Positions 11,050-19,623 of a stretch of DNA of 64,000 nucleotides are shown here, in pieces (the stretch's first letter is position 1; each line of letters opens with the position of its first letter). The stretch lies in the NCBI RefSeq assembly GCF_030268885.1, contig NZ_BSSA01000007.1:124001-188000 (forward strand), given 5' to 3'. The translations under genes and the position numbers were made by a program. The stretch comes from Kitasatospora phosalacinea. GTDB lineage: Bacteria; Actinomycetota; Actinomycetes; Streptomycetales; Streptomycetaceae. Below the pieces are notes generated by a model. That model was not told the origin of the DNA. It saw only the letters and a list, made by a program, of their open reading frames with translations, and ran no database searches.

Positions 11050-11667
11050 CTACCGCCGCCGGTAGAGCAGCCGTCCGTCCAGCACCGTGGCCAGGCAGGC
11101 CGCCGCGCCGCCCGCCAGCTCCTCGACCGTCCCGACCGCGAACACGGCGAAGTCCGCCGCCCCGCCGACCGTCAGCGGCCGGTGCACGGCGTCCGCCGGC
11201 TGCCGCCCGTCCAGCGGGTCGAGCGGGCCCGGTCCGGCGTCCGGGCCGGGGAGGTGGCGCAGGCCGGAGCGGGCCACCGCGGTGCGGACGGCGGGACGGT
11301 GCAGCGGCCCGGACAGGGCCGTCGCGCCGTGGCCGAGCAGCCGTTGGAGGCCGCGGCGGGCGCTGCCGCCCCACTGCTCGTCCGTCAGTTCCCGCTCCGG
11401 CAGCAGCGGCCGGTCGCCGGCCCCCTCCCGCGGGTCCGGGTGGTAGGCGGTCTCCAGCAGCCAGGCGCCGTGCCGGTTGAGCAGCCCGGGCACCAGCACC
11501 CCGGGCCACTCGCGGACCCGGGCCGACCCGGCCGCCGGGCCGCCCGCCAGCTCCCCGAAGGGCCCGACCGCGGCGACGCGTGCGCCGTCGACCAGCACCG
11601 CCCCGTCCGCGACCGAGCCGGTGCCGGTGCCGGTGAACAGCAGGCGGGCCCGGTGCAGCGTCAGCAC
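11050..11667 (-). CDS. Shrunken amidohydrolase-like protein next to mqnC
   Basis: The 205-residue protein begins like an amidohydrolase (strand-rich N-terminus with DGAVLVDGARVAAVGPF, then PGVLVPGLLNRHGAW) and ends like one (ADFAVFAVGTVEELAGG, then a LDGRLLY strand). The metal-binding HxH usually found after PG-L-N is absent (NRHGAW). Only about 110 residues lie between, too few for a complete TIM barrel. It starts 10 bases after the mqnC stop, so it is probably cotranscribed. Aminofutalosine deaminases belong to the same superfamily, but catalysis here is doubtful. Function unknown. Confidence 0.8.
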   Translation of the reverse strand: MLTLHRARLLFTGTGTGSVADGAVLVDGARVAAVGPFGELAGGPAAGSARVREWPGVLVPGLLNRHGAWLLETAYHPDPREGAGDRPLLPERELTDEQWGGSARRGLQRLLGHGATALSGPLHRPAVRTAVARSGLRHLPGPDAGPGPLDPLDGRQPADAVHRPLTVGGAADFAVFAVGTVEELAGGAAACLATVLDGRLLYRRR

Positions 11668-11677
11668 GTCGCGCGGG

Positions 11678-12886
11678 TCAGTTCGTCGCGAGGATGGTCA
11701 GTTCGGGGTGCGCGGTGCCGCCCTCGATCGCGGTGGAGGCGATGTGCGAGGCGACCCGCGGGTCGACCGGGTCGTTCGCCGGGTCGTCGAGGACGCGCAG
11801 GTGCTCGTAGGTGGTGGAGCGCTGCGCGGGCACCCGGCCCGCGGTGCGGATCAGGTGGATCAGCTCGTGCAGGTTGGAGCGGTGCTTGGCCCCGGCCGCG
11901 GAGACCACGTTCTCCTCCAGCATGACCGAGCCGAGGTCGTCCGCGCCGTAGTGCAGCGACAGTTGGCCCGCCTCCTTGCCGGTGGTGAGCCAGGAGCCCT
12001 GGATGTGCGCGACGTTGTCGAGGAAGAGCCGGGCGATGGCGATCATCCGCAGGTACTCGAAGACCGTGGCCTGGGTCGAGCCCTTCAGGTGGTTGTTCTG
12101 CGGCTGGTAGGTGTAGGGGATGAACGCCCGGAACCCGCCGGTGCGGTCCTGCACGTCGCGGATCATCCGCAGGTGCTCGATCCGCTCGGCGTTGGTCTCG
12201 CCGGTGCCCATCAGCATGGTGGAGGTCGACTCGACGCCGAGGCGGTGCGCGGTCTCCATGATCTCCAGCCAGCGCTCGCCGGACTCCTTCAGCGGCGCGA
12301 TCGCCTTCCGCGGCCGCTCCGGCAGCAGTTCGGCCCCGGCGCCCGCGAAGGAGTCCAGGCCCGCGGCGTGGATCCGGGTGATCGCCTCCTCCACCGACAC
12401 GCCCGAGATCCTTGCCATGTGCTCGACCTCGGAGGCGCCCAGCGAGTGGATCACCAGCTGCGGGAACGCGGCCTTGATCGCGGCGAAGTTCTCCTCGTAG
12501 TACTCGACCCCGTAGTCGGGGTGGTGCCCGCCCTGGAACATGATCTGGGTGCCGCCGAGCTCGACGGTCTCCGCGCACCGGCGCAGGACCTCGTCCAGCT
12601 CCCGCGACCAGCCCTTGTCGCTCTTCGGCGGCACGTAGAACGCGCAGAACTTGCACGCCGTCACGCAGACGTTGGTGTAGTTGATGTTCCGCTCGATGAT
12701 GTACGTGGCGATGTGCTCCACCCCCGCGTACCGCCGCCGCCGCACCGCGTCCGCCGCCGAGCCGAGCGCGTGCAGCGGTGCCGACCGGTACAGCTCCAGG
12801 GCCTCCTCGGCGGTGATCCGGCCGCCCTCGGCCGCGCGGTCCAGCACGGCCTGCAACTGGGTGGCGGAAAGGTTCTGCTCGGACAC
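11678..12886 (-). CDS. mqnC: Cyclic dehypoxanthinyl futalosine synthase
   Basis: Radical SAM enzyme that cyclises dehypoxanthine futalosine in the futalosine route to menaquinone. With GTG at 12886 the protein has 402 residues, with the cluster motif CVTACKFC at residues 74-81, then GGHHPDYG and MLMGTGETNAER. The C-terminal part has the family segments AFIPYTYQPQNNHLKG and MLEENVVSAAG. A longer upstream frame adds only a basic unlikely N-terminus. The related MqnE would have a different C-terminus; the QPQNNHLKG segment favours MqnC. Confidence 0.93.
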   Translation of the reverse strand: MSEQNLSATQLQAVLDRAAEGGRITAEEALELYRSAPLHALGSAADAVRRRRYAGVEHIATYIIERNINYTNVCVTACKFCAFYVPPKSDKGWSRELDEVLRRCAETVELGGTQIMFQGGHHPDYGVEYYEENFAAIKAAFPQLVIHSLGASEVEHMARISGVSVEEAITRIHAAGLDSFAGAGAELLPERPRKAIAPLKESGERWLEIMETAHRLGVESTSTMLMGTGETNAERIEHLRMIRDVQDRTGGFRAFIPYTYQPQNNHLKGSTQATVFEYLRMIAIARLFLDNVAHIQGSWLTTGKEAGQLSLHYGADDLGSVMLEENVVSAAGAKHRSNLHELIHLIRTAGRVPAQRSTTYEHLRVLDDPANDPVDPRVASHIASTAIEGGTAHPELTILATN

Positions 12887-12976
12887 CTGGCGGGCCTGCT
12901 TTCTTCGTCGAAGGGCCGGACCCGCCCAGCCTACGCCAGCACGTTTCCGCCCCACCGCAGGCCCGTTCCACGCCGC

Positions 12977-14575
12977 CTACTGCTTGAGCAGGTCGCCCTC
13001 CGGGTCGGAGCCGAACGCCGCCTCGGAGACCGCCACGTGCAGCCCGCCGCCGTTGACCAGGGTGTACGTCTGCTTCTCGGGGACGCCGGTGCAGGCGCTG
13101 TCGCTGCCGTCCGGGCGCTCCTGCAGCAGCACCTTGCCGTCCTCGACCGAGAGCAGGGTGAGCACGCCCCGGCAGACGGTGCTGCTGATCTCGGAGGCGT
13201 TGCTGGTGCGCCCGACCTCGTCGCCGACCCTGCCGGGGGTGAAGGTCACGGTGAAGACCGAGGAGAGCGGGACGATCTTGGTGGTGATGGTGCCTTTGAA
13301 GGTGCCCACGAAGGCGGCGGGGAGTGCCTTCCCGCTGCCCTTCCCCGGTGTCGCCGTCCCGCTCGGGCTCCCGCTCGGGCTCCCGCTCGGGCTCCCGCTC
13401 GGGCTCCCGCTCGCTGCCGCACTCGCGGCCGCACTCGCACCGGCCGTCCCGGTGACCGCGTCCTGCCCGGGCGTGCCGCTCGGGCCGGGGCCGTCCGGCG
13501 ACCAGGGCAGGTTGCCGCTCGCCGCCAGCCCGCCGTACAGCGCGCCCGCCAGCACCACCGCGGCGGCGGCCGCCGCCCACCGGGGCCGCCGCCCGCGCCG
13601 TTCCCGCTCCGGCGCCGGTCGCCGCCCGCCGTCAAGGACGGTCGGCACCCGGTCCGCGGGGGCCGCGCCGACGGGGCCGGTGGCGCCCTCCAGGTCGAGG
13701 AGTTCGACGGCGGCGCGGCCGACCGCGGCGGCCAGCGGGCCGGGCAGCCAGCCCTCGGGGCCGTCCGCGGCGGCGGGGGCGAGGCGGGCGCGCAGTTCGG
13801 CGGGGGCGGGGCGCAGCTGCGGGTCCTTGGCGAGGCAGGCGGCCACCACCGCGCGCAGTTCGCCGTCCAGGCCGTCGAGTTCGGGTTCCTCGTGCAGCAC
13901 CCGGTAGAGCAGGACGGCGGCGCTGACGCCCTCGCCGAACGGGGCGGTGCCGGTCGCGGCGAAGGCGAGCAGCGCGCCGAGCGAGAAGACGTCGCCGGCC
14001 GGTCCGGTGGGCGACCCGGCGGCCTGTTCGGGCGACATGAAGCCGGGCGAGCCGACCACGTAGCCGCTGTGGGTGAGGGTGGTGGCGGCGTCGAGCGCGC
14101 GGGCGACGCCGAAGTCGATCAGCCGGGGCCCGTCCAGGGCGAGCAGCACGTTGGACGGTTTGACGTCCCGGTGCACCAGGCCGAGGGCGTGCACCTGTTC
14201 CAGCGCCTCGGCGAGCCTGCTGCCGAGGGCGTGCACGGAGGGGACGGGGAGCGGTCCGGCGGTGCGGACGGCCTCGCCGAGCGAGGGCCCGGCGACGTAG
14301 CCGGTGGCGACCCAGGGGCGGGGGCCGTCGGTGTCGGCGTCAAGCACGGGGGCGGTCCAGCGGCCGCCGACCCGCCGGGCGGCGGCCACCTCCTGGCGGA
14401 ACCTGGCCCGGAACTCGGGGTCGTCGGCGAGTTCGGGGCGGACGACCTTGACCGCGACGGTCCGGCCGCCCGCGGTGCGGCCCAGGTAGACCCGTCCCAT
14501 GCCGCCCGCGCCGAGGCGGCGCAGCAGCCGGTAGTCGCCGATCGCCGCCGGGTCGTCGACCGCCAACGGTTCCAT
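12977..14575 (-). CDS. Transmembrane Ser/Thr protein kinase
   Basis: Hanks-type receptor kinase of 532 residues. The kinase domain covers residues about 14-270: LGAGGMGRVYLG (P-loop), VAVKVV (Lys), HRDVKPSNVLL (catalytic loop), DFGVA (DFG) and MSPEQAAG. A basic juxtamembrane stretch and one helix (AAAAAVVLAGALYGGLAA) follow, then an extracytoplasmic Ser/Gly/Pro linker with GSPS repeats and a C-terminal sensor-like domain of about 130 residues with two cysteines. ATG at 14575 with GAGGGGG upstream. It lies between mqnC and mqnA; ligand and targets unknown. Confidence 0.93.
   Translation of the reverse strand: MEPLAVDDPAAIGDYRLLRRLGAGGMGRVYLGRTAGGRTVAVKVVRPELADDPEFRARFRQEVAAARRVGGRWTAPVLDADTDGPRPWVATGYVAGPSLGEAVRTAGPLPVPSVHALGSRLAEALEQVHALGLVHRDVKPSNVLLALDGPRLIDFGVARALDAATTLTHSGYVVGSPGFMSPEQAAGSPTGPAGDVFSLGALLAFAATGTAPFGEGVSAAVLLYRVLHEEPELDGLDGELRAVVAACLAKDPQLRPAPAELRARLAPAAADGPEGWLPGPLAAAVGRAAVELLDLEGATGPVGAAPADRVPTVLDGGRRPAPERERRGRRPRWAAAAAAVVLAGALYGGLAASGNLPWSPDGPGPSGTPGQDAVTGTAGASAAASAAASGSPSGSPSGSPSGSPSGTATPGKGSGKALPAAFVGTFKGTITTKIVPLSSVFTVTFTPGRVGDEVGRTSNASEISSTVCRGVLTLLSVEDGKVLLQERPDGSDSACTGVPEKQTYTLVNGGGLHVAVSEAAFGSDPEGDLLKQ
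13358..13413. repeat. 12-bp tandem repeat coding for GSPS linker
   Basis: Four perfect copies of a 12-base unit (CCCGCTCGGGCT on the plus strand) plus eight bases of a fifth. They encode the Gly-Ser-Pro-Ser repeats of the kinase's extracytoplasmic linker. Being a multiple of three, copy-number slippage would lengthen or shorten the linker without a frameshift. Confidence 0.9.
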
Positions 14576-14657
14576 GCCCGCCCCCTCGTTCCCCGTTCCG
14601 GGCCTCCCGGCCGGTCCGATCATCCCAGGGCGGCGGCCGGTCGGGACGCCGAACCGC

Positions 14658-15900
<1,243 letters not shown>

Positions 15901-16104
15901 ATGGCGACCGGAACCGTCAAGTGGTTCAACGCCGAGAAGGGCTTCGGCTTCATCGCCCAGGAGGGCGGCGGCCCCGACGTCTTCGTCCACTACTCCGCCA
16001 TCAACGCGACCGGTTTCCGCTCGCTGGAGGAGAACCAGGCGGTCAGCTTCGACGTCACCCAGGGCCCGAAGGGCCCGCAGGCGGAGAACGTCACCCCCGT
16101 CTGA
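15901..16104 (+). CDS. CspA-family cold-shock protein
   Basis: Small single-stranded nucleic-acid binding protein (OB fold, RNA chaperone), 67 residues, the usual streptomycete length. RNP1 (KGFGFI) and RNP2 (VFVHY) are both intact. The ATG at 15901 has AAGGAGAA six bases upstream. Acidic C-terminus ends NVTPV. A stem-loop terminator follows at 16165-16190. The gene lies divergently beside mqnA, a neighbourhood seen in other streptomycetes. Confidence 0.96.
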   Translation: MATGTVKWFNAEKGFGFIAQEGGGPDVFVHYSAINATGFRSLEENQAVSFDVTQGPKGPQAENVTPV

Positions 16105-16164
16105 GACAACATCTCCCATCTGATCGCTCACGGCCCCTCGGGTCCGTACGAGTAGCAGTTCCCA

Positions 16165-16195
16165 AGGAGGCCCGCCCCGGCGGGCCTCCTGCCTT
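16165..16195 (+). terminator. Terminator downstream of csp
   Basis: A 12-bp perfect inverted repeat (AGGAGGCCCGCC and its complement) with a two-base gap, followed by GCCTTTTCC. Well placed 60 bases after the cold-shock stop codon. Confidence 0.85.
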
Positions 16196-16303
16196 TTCCG
16201 CGCATTCCCGCCGCATTCCGCCGGTTGCGCCCGCATTTTCCCGCCCCGTCCCTTTCGGGCCCCGCCCGGGGCGCCCGGCCGCCACCGGGGGAGGATCGGT
16301 GCC

Positions 16304-17311
16304 ATGCACCGCCTCCGCTCCGCCCGCCGCGCCCTCGACCGCACCCTCGGCCGGATCGGCGTCGACACCTACCTCCTGCTGCTGCTCGGCACCGTCCTGC
16401 TGGCCACCCTGCTGCCCGCCCGCGGCGCCGCCGCCACCGCCGTCACCGACGCGGTCTCGCTCGCCGTCGCCCTGCTCTTCTTCCTGTACGGGGCCCGGCT
16501 CTCCCCGCAGGAGGCGCTGGCCGGGGCCCGGCACTGGCGGCTGCATCTGCTGGTCCTCGGCTGCACCTTCGTGCTGTTCCCGCTGCTGGGCGAGGCGACC
16601 CGGCTGCTGCCGGACGCGGTGCTGCCGCCGCAGCTGTTCACCGGCGTGCTCTTCCTCACCCTGCTGCCGTCCACCGTGCAGTCCTCGATCGCGTTCACCT
16701 CGGTCGCGGGCGGCAACGTCGCGGCGGCGATCTGCGCGGCGACCTTCTCCAGCCTGCTCGGCGTGGTGCTGACCCCGCTGCTGGCGGCCTGGCTGCTGTC
16801 CGGCGCGGCCGGGGTGAGCGTGGACGGCGGGCAGGTGCTCGACATCGTGCTGCAACTCCTCGTCCCGTTCGCGCTCGGGCAGCTGCTGCGCCGCCGGGTC
16901 GGCCCGTGGATCGCCCGGCACCGGCTGGTCACCACGCTGGTCGACCGCGGTTCGATCCTGCTGATCGTCTACAGCGCGTTCGGCACGGGCGTCCGCGAGG
17001 GCATCTGGAGCCGGGTCACCCCCGTCCAGCTGCTCGGGCTGGCCGCGGTCTCGCTGGCCCTGCTCTCCGCCGTCCTCGGCTTCACCCGTCTCGCCGCCCG
17101 CCGCCTCGGCTTCTCCCGCGCGGACGGGATCACCCTCCAGTTCTGCGGCTCCAAGAAGTCCCTGGCCAACGGCCTCCCGCTGGCCACCATCCTGTTCCCG
17201 GCCCCCGCGGTGGGCCTGGCGGTGCTGCCGCTGATGCTCTTCCACCAGCTCCAGCTGATGGTCTGCACCGTCCTCGCCCAGCGCTGGTCGCGCGCCGCGG
17301 CCCGCGGGTGA
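16304..17311 (+). CDS. Bile acid:sodium symporter-like (SBF/BASS) transporter
   Basis: Membrane protein of 335 residues with nine to ten hydrophobic segments. The family features are LLFFLYGARLSPQEAL after the second helix, FLTLLPSTVQSSIAFTSVAGGN in the middle, and FCGSKKSLANGLPLA near the C-terminus, matching the SBF-like (PF13593 type) subgroup of Na+-coupled organic-anion symporters. The ATG has GGGGGAGG nine bases upstream. Substrate unknown. The gene converges with the TetR gene that ends 24 bases away. Confidence 0.88.
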   Translation: MHRLRSARRALDRTLGRIGVDTYLLLLLGTVLLATLLPARGAAATAVTDAVSLAVALLFFLYGARLSPQEALAGARHWRLHLLVLGCTFVLFPLLGEATRLLPDAVLPPQLFTGVLFLTLLPSTVQSSIAFTSVAGGNVAAAICAATFSSLLGVVLTPLLAAWLLSGAAGVSVDGGQVLDIVLQLLVPFALGQLLRRRVGPWIARHRLVTTLVDRGSILLIVYSAFGTGVREGIWSRVTPVQLLGLAAVSLALLSAVLGFTRLAARRLGFSRADGITLQFCGSKKSLANGLPLATILFPAPAVGLAVLPLMLFHQLQLMVCTVLAQRWSRAAARG

Positions 17312-17334
17312 CCCTCCCCCGGCGCCGGGCCCGG

Positions 17335-17916
17335 TCAGGCCAGCGGCGTGCGGTGCAGGCCGATCAGCAGGCGCCACACCCGCCCCGCGACGGCCGCCGG
17401 GGGCTCGTCGACCAGCCTGTGCAGCCAGTCGGCCAGGACGCCGGTGAACGCGCCCGCCACCGCCGAGGCGATCAGCGGTGCGTCCGGGGCGCCCGCCAGC
17501 TCCCGCTCCGTCCGGCTGCGCTCGCGCAGTTCCCGGTGCAGCACCGGCCCCAGCGGGCCGCCGCCGCCCGGCGCCAGCAGCTCGCGGTACAGCCCGGCGT
17601 GGGCGGCCGCCCGGCCGAAGAACTCCACCAGTGCGGACGGGGGCGCCGCCGGGTCCGCGACGCCGCGCCAGGCGTGCAGCGCGTCCACCGCCTCCCGGAC
17701 CACGCCCGCGCAGGCGTCCACCGCCAGCGCCGACAGGTCGGGGTAGTGCAGGTAGAACGTCGCCCGGCCGACGCCCGCCCGGCGCGCCACCGCCGCCACG
17801 CCCAGTTCCGCCAGCGGGCGGTCCGCGCACTCCGCCAGCAGGGCGGCCCGCAGTTTCGCCCTGGTCCGCTCGGCCCGCGGGTCGCCCGCCGCGCCCGCCG
17901 CGCCCGCCCGGCTCAC
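17335..17916 (-). CDS. TetR-family regulator
   Basis: 193-residue repressor with an N-terminal HTH (ERTRAKLRAALLAEC, then VAAVARRAGVGRATFYLHYPD) and an effector-binding C-terminal helix bundle. The GTG at 17916 overlaps the stop of the DUF1304 gene (GTGA), so the two are one operon. Two operator-like inverted repeats of the form GGAC-N4-GTCC sit in the operon promoter, which suggests autoregulation and control of the DUF1304 gene. The longer upstream frame overlaps DUF1304 and is not used. Confidence 0.92.
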   Translation of the reverse strand: MSRAGAAGAAGDPRAERTRAKLRAALLAECADRPLAELGVAAVARRAGVGRATFYLHYPDLSALAVDACAGVVREAVDALHAWRGVADPAAPPSALVEFFGRAAAHAGLYRELLAPGGGGPLGPVLHRELRERSRTERELAGAPDAPLIASAVAGAFTGVLADWLHRLVDEPPAAVAGRVWRLLIGLHRTPLA

Positions 17917-18275
17917 CCGGCCGCCAGCACCGCGGCCAGCGCCACCGCGCCCGGCAGGGCCTGGGCGAGCAGGATGCGGCGGTTCGCGGTCAGCCCGCCG
18001 TACAGGCCCGCCACCAGCACGCAGGCCAGGAAGAAGACCCGCACCCGGAAGCCGGTCGGGTCGTCCGCCACCAGGCCCCACACCAGGCCGGCCGCCAGGA
18101 AGCCGTTGTACAGGCCCTGGTTGGCCGCCATCGGAGCCGTCCGGCGGGCCAGCTCGGCGTCGAACCCGGACAGCGCCCGGCCCGGGGCCTTCTCCCACAG
18201 GAACATCTCCAGCACCAGGATGTACCCGTGCAACAGGGCCACCGCCCCGACCAGCACCGTCGCCACGACCTCCAC
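17913..18275 (-). CDS. DUF1304 four-helix membrane protein
   Basis: 120-residue integral membrane protein with four hydrophobic segments; typical DUF1304 features are the first helix with LVGAVALLHGYILVLEMFLWEKAPGR split by a kink, then ANQGLYNGFLAAGLVWGL. The function of the family is unknown. GTG at 18275 has GGAGG six bases upstream. It is first in an operon with the TetR gene, an arrangement often seen for DUF1304, suggesting it is the regulator's main target. Confidence 0.9.
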   Translation of the reverse strand: MEVVATVLVGAVALLHGYILVLEMFLWEKAPGRALSGFDAELARRTAPMAANQGLYNGFLAAGLVWGLVADDPTGFRVRVFFLACVLVAGLYGGLTANRRILLAQALPGAVALAAVLAAG

Positions 18276-18288
18276 GGCCGCCTCCTTT

Positions 18289-18327
18289 TCTGGACAGGTG
18301 TCCAGAATAACCGGACATCCGTCCAGA
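18289..18327 (-). promoter_or_regulatory. Tandem TetR-type operators in the DUF1304-tetR promoter
   Basis: Site 1 is a perfect palindrome TCTGGACAGGTGTCCAGA (18289-18306). Site 2 (18313-18324) shares the core GGAC-N4-GTCC. The cores are centred 21 bp apart, two helical turns, and flank a -10-like TATTCT on the minus strand. The ribosome binding site of DUF1304 begins a few bases downstream. Confidence 0.8.
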
Positions 18328-18362
18328 ACGGCATCCCCTCCACCCGCCGACACCCACCCGGC

Positions 18363-18368
18363 TACGCT
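18363..18368 (+). promoter_or_regulatory. -10 box for leaderless DUF1707 gene
   Basis: TACGCT lies six bases before the GTG at 18375 and there is no Shine-Dalgarno sequence, the pattern of a leaderless transcript starting at the initiation codon. Confidence 0.6.
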
Positions 18369-18374
18369 GCCCGG

Positions 18375-18920
18375 GTGACCTCACTGCCGGACAGCCCGCA
18401 GACCCGGATCGGCGCCGCCGACCGCGACGCCGCCGTGGACCGCCTCAACCTCGCCTACGCCGAGGAGCGGATCACCCAGGACGAACTCGACCAGCGCGTC
18501 CACGCGGCCCTCACCGCCACCGTCCGCGCCGACCTCGACGCCGTCCTGCACGACCTCCCCGCCGAGGCCCCCGGCAGCACCGTCACCCTGAGCGCCGTGA
18601 ACGGCCGCCTGGTCCGCCGCGGCCCCTGGCGCGTCCCGCGCTCGCTGACCGTCACCTCCGCCTTCGCCAAGGTCCACCTCGACCTCGGCGCCGCGGTCAT
18701 CGAGCACCCCGTCGTCGACATCCACCTCGGCCTCGGCTTCGGCCGCGCCACCATCACCGTCCCGCACGACGCCACCGTCGACCTCGACGGCCTCCAGCAG
18801 TCCTGGAAGACCGTCCGCTACCGCCCCCCGCACACCCCCTCCCCCACCCCCGGCCCCACCGTCCGCATCACCGGCACCCCGGGCTTCGGCCGCCTCAAGA
18901 TCCGCCACGCCCGCCGCTGA
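18375..18920 (+). CDS. DUF1707 domain protein with LiaF-like C-terminus
   Basis: 181-residue protein. Residues about 9-60 form a DUF1707 helix-rich module (IGAADRDAAVDRLNLAYAEERITQDELDQRVHAA is split over this region), common at the N-terminus of actinomycete envelope-stress proteins. The remainder is a beta-rich repeat region (GRLVRRGPWRVPRSLTV, VVDIHLGLGFGRATITVP) like the C-terminal half of LiaF-type proteins. No transmembrane helix. Probably leaderless from GTG 18375. Function unknown; divergent from the DUF1304-tetR operon and 20-90 bases from its operators. Confidence 0.85.
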   Translation: MTSLPDSPQTRIGAADRDAAVDRLNLAYAEERITQDELDQRVHAALTATVRADLDAVLHDLPAEAPGSTVTLSAVNGRLVRRGPWRVPRSLTVTSAFAKVHLDLGAAVIEHPVVDIHLGLGFGRATITVPHDATVDLDGLQQSWKTVRYRPPHTPSPTPGPTVRITGTPGFGRLKIRHARR

Positions 18921-18930
18921 CGCGGCCGCC

Positions 18931-19494
18931 TCAGAACCGGGAGGTGTCCACCCGCAGCCCGAACGGCTCCGGCAGCTCGATCGGCTCCCCGAACGGCAGC
19001 GGTCCGATCGCCCGGGTGTACCCGAGCGCGCCCGGCTCGGAGAACAGCGTGCAGGCCCGGTCCTGGCGGTCGATCAGCAGGTAGAGCGGCGCCCCGTACT
19101 CGGCGTACCGGCGCCGCTTCACCACCCGGTCGGTGTCCGCGTTCGAATCGGACGTCACCTCGACCACCAGCAGCGTCTGATCGGGCAGCAGGGCGGCACT
19201 GCCCTTCGCCAGTGCCTCGGGCACGACCGCGACATCGGGGATGTACCAGTTGCTCGACCCCGGCAGGTCCAAGTCCCCGGCACCCATCACGCAGTCGAGC
19301 TCGAAAACCCTGGCCGTCAGTTGGCGGCGCAAGTGGCTGGCGATCGATTCGTGGTCCCACCCCGGCGACATCGGCTCGATGACCCCTTCCACGATCTGGA
19401 CGCGATCACCGGCGTGGTGCTGGATCGCGTACTTCAGTGCCTGCTCCGGGTCGACCGAGCTGTACGGACGTTCACCGCCGGGCAGTGCGCTCAT
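18931..19494 (-). CDS. Uma2-family (DUF820) restriction-endonuclease-fold protein
   Basis: 187-residue protein of the Uma2 family, abundant in actinomycetes and cyanobacteria with a PD-(D/E)XK nuclease-like fold. Visible motifs: YIPDVAVVPE (acidic residue of the fold) and LLVVEVTSDSNADTDRVVKRRRYAEYGAPLYLLID around the E-x-S/T strand, broken here by family-typical spacing. ATG at 19494 with GGAGG five bases upstream. Biological role is not established. The gene converges with the DUF1707 gene, ten bases away. Confidence 0.88.
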   Translation of the reverse strand: MSALPGGERPYSSVDPEQALKYAIQHHAGDRVQIVEGVIEPMSPGWDHESIASHLRRQLTARVFELDCVMGAGDLDLPGSSNWYIPDVAVVPEALAKGSAALLPDQTLLVVEVTSDSNADTDRVVKRRRYAEYGAPLYLLIDRQDRACTLFSEPGALGYTRAIGPLPFGEPIELPEPFGLRVDTSRF

Positions 19495-19565
19495 CGGCCC
19501 CTCCTTCAGTCGCCTCCACGCTACCGAGCGCCCCGCCCCGCCCCAAGCGGTCTCACTCCAACGTG

Positions 19566-19600
19566 CGAAGGCCCGCACCCTCGCGGGGTGCGGGCCTTCG
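19566..19600. terminator. Terminator of the DAACS symporter gene
   Basis: Perfect 15-bp stem CGAAGGCCCGCACCC with a 5-base loop. It lies 24 bases past the symporter stop on the minus strand and upstream of the Uma2 start, so it should separate the two transcripts. Confidence 0.85.
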
Positions 19601-19623
19601 TGTGCGCCGGAGCGGGCCGGGCG

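Noticed and set aside
13358..13413. Short regular repeats suggesting a CRISPR
   Set aside because: 12-bp units in frame inside the kinase gene without spacers; they encode a GSPS linker. No CRISPR array or cas gene in the window.
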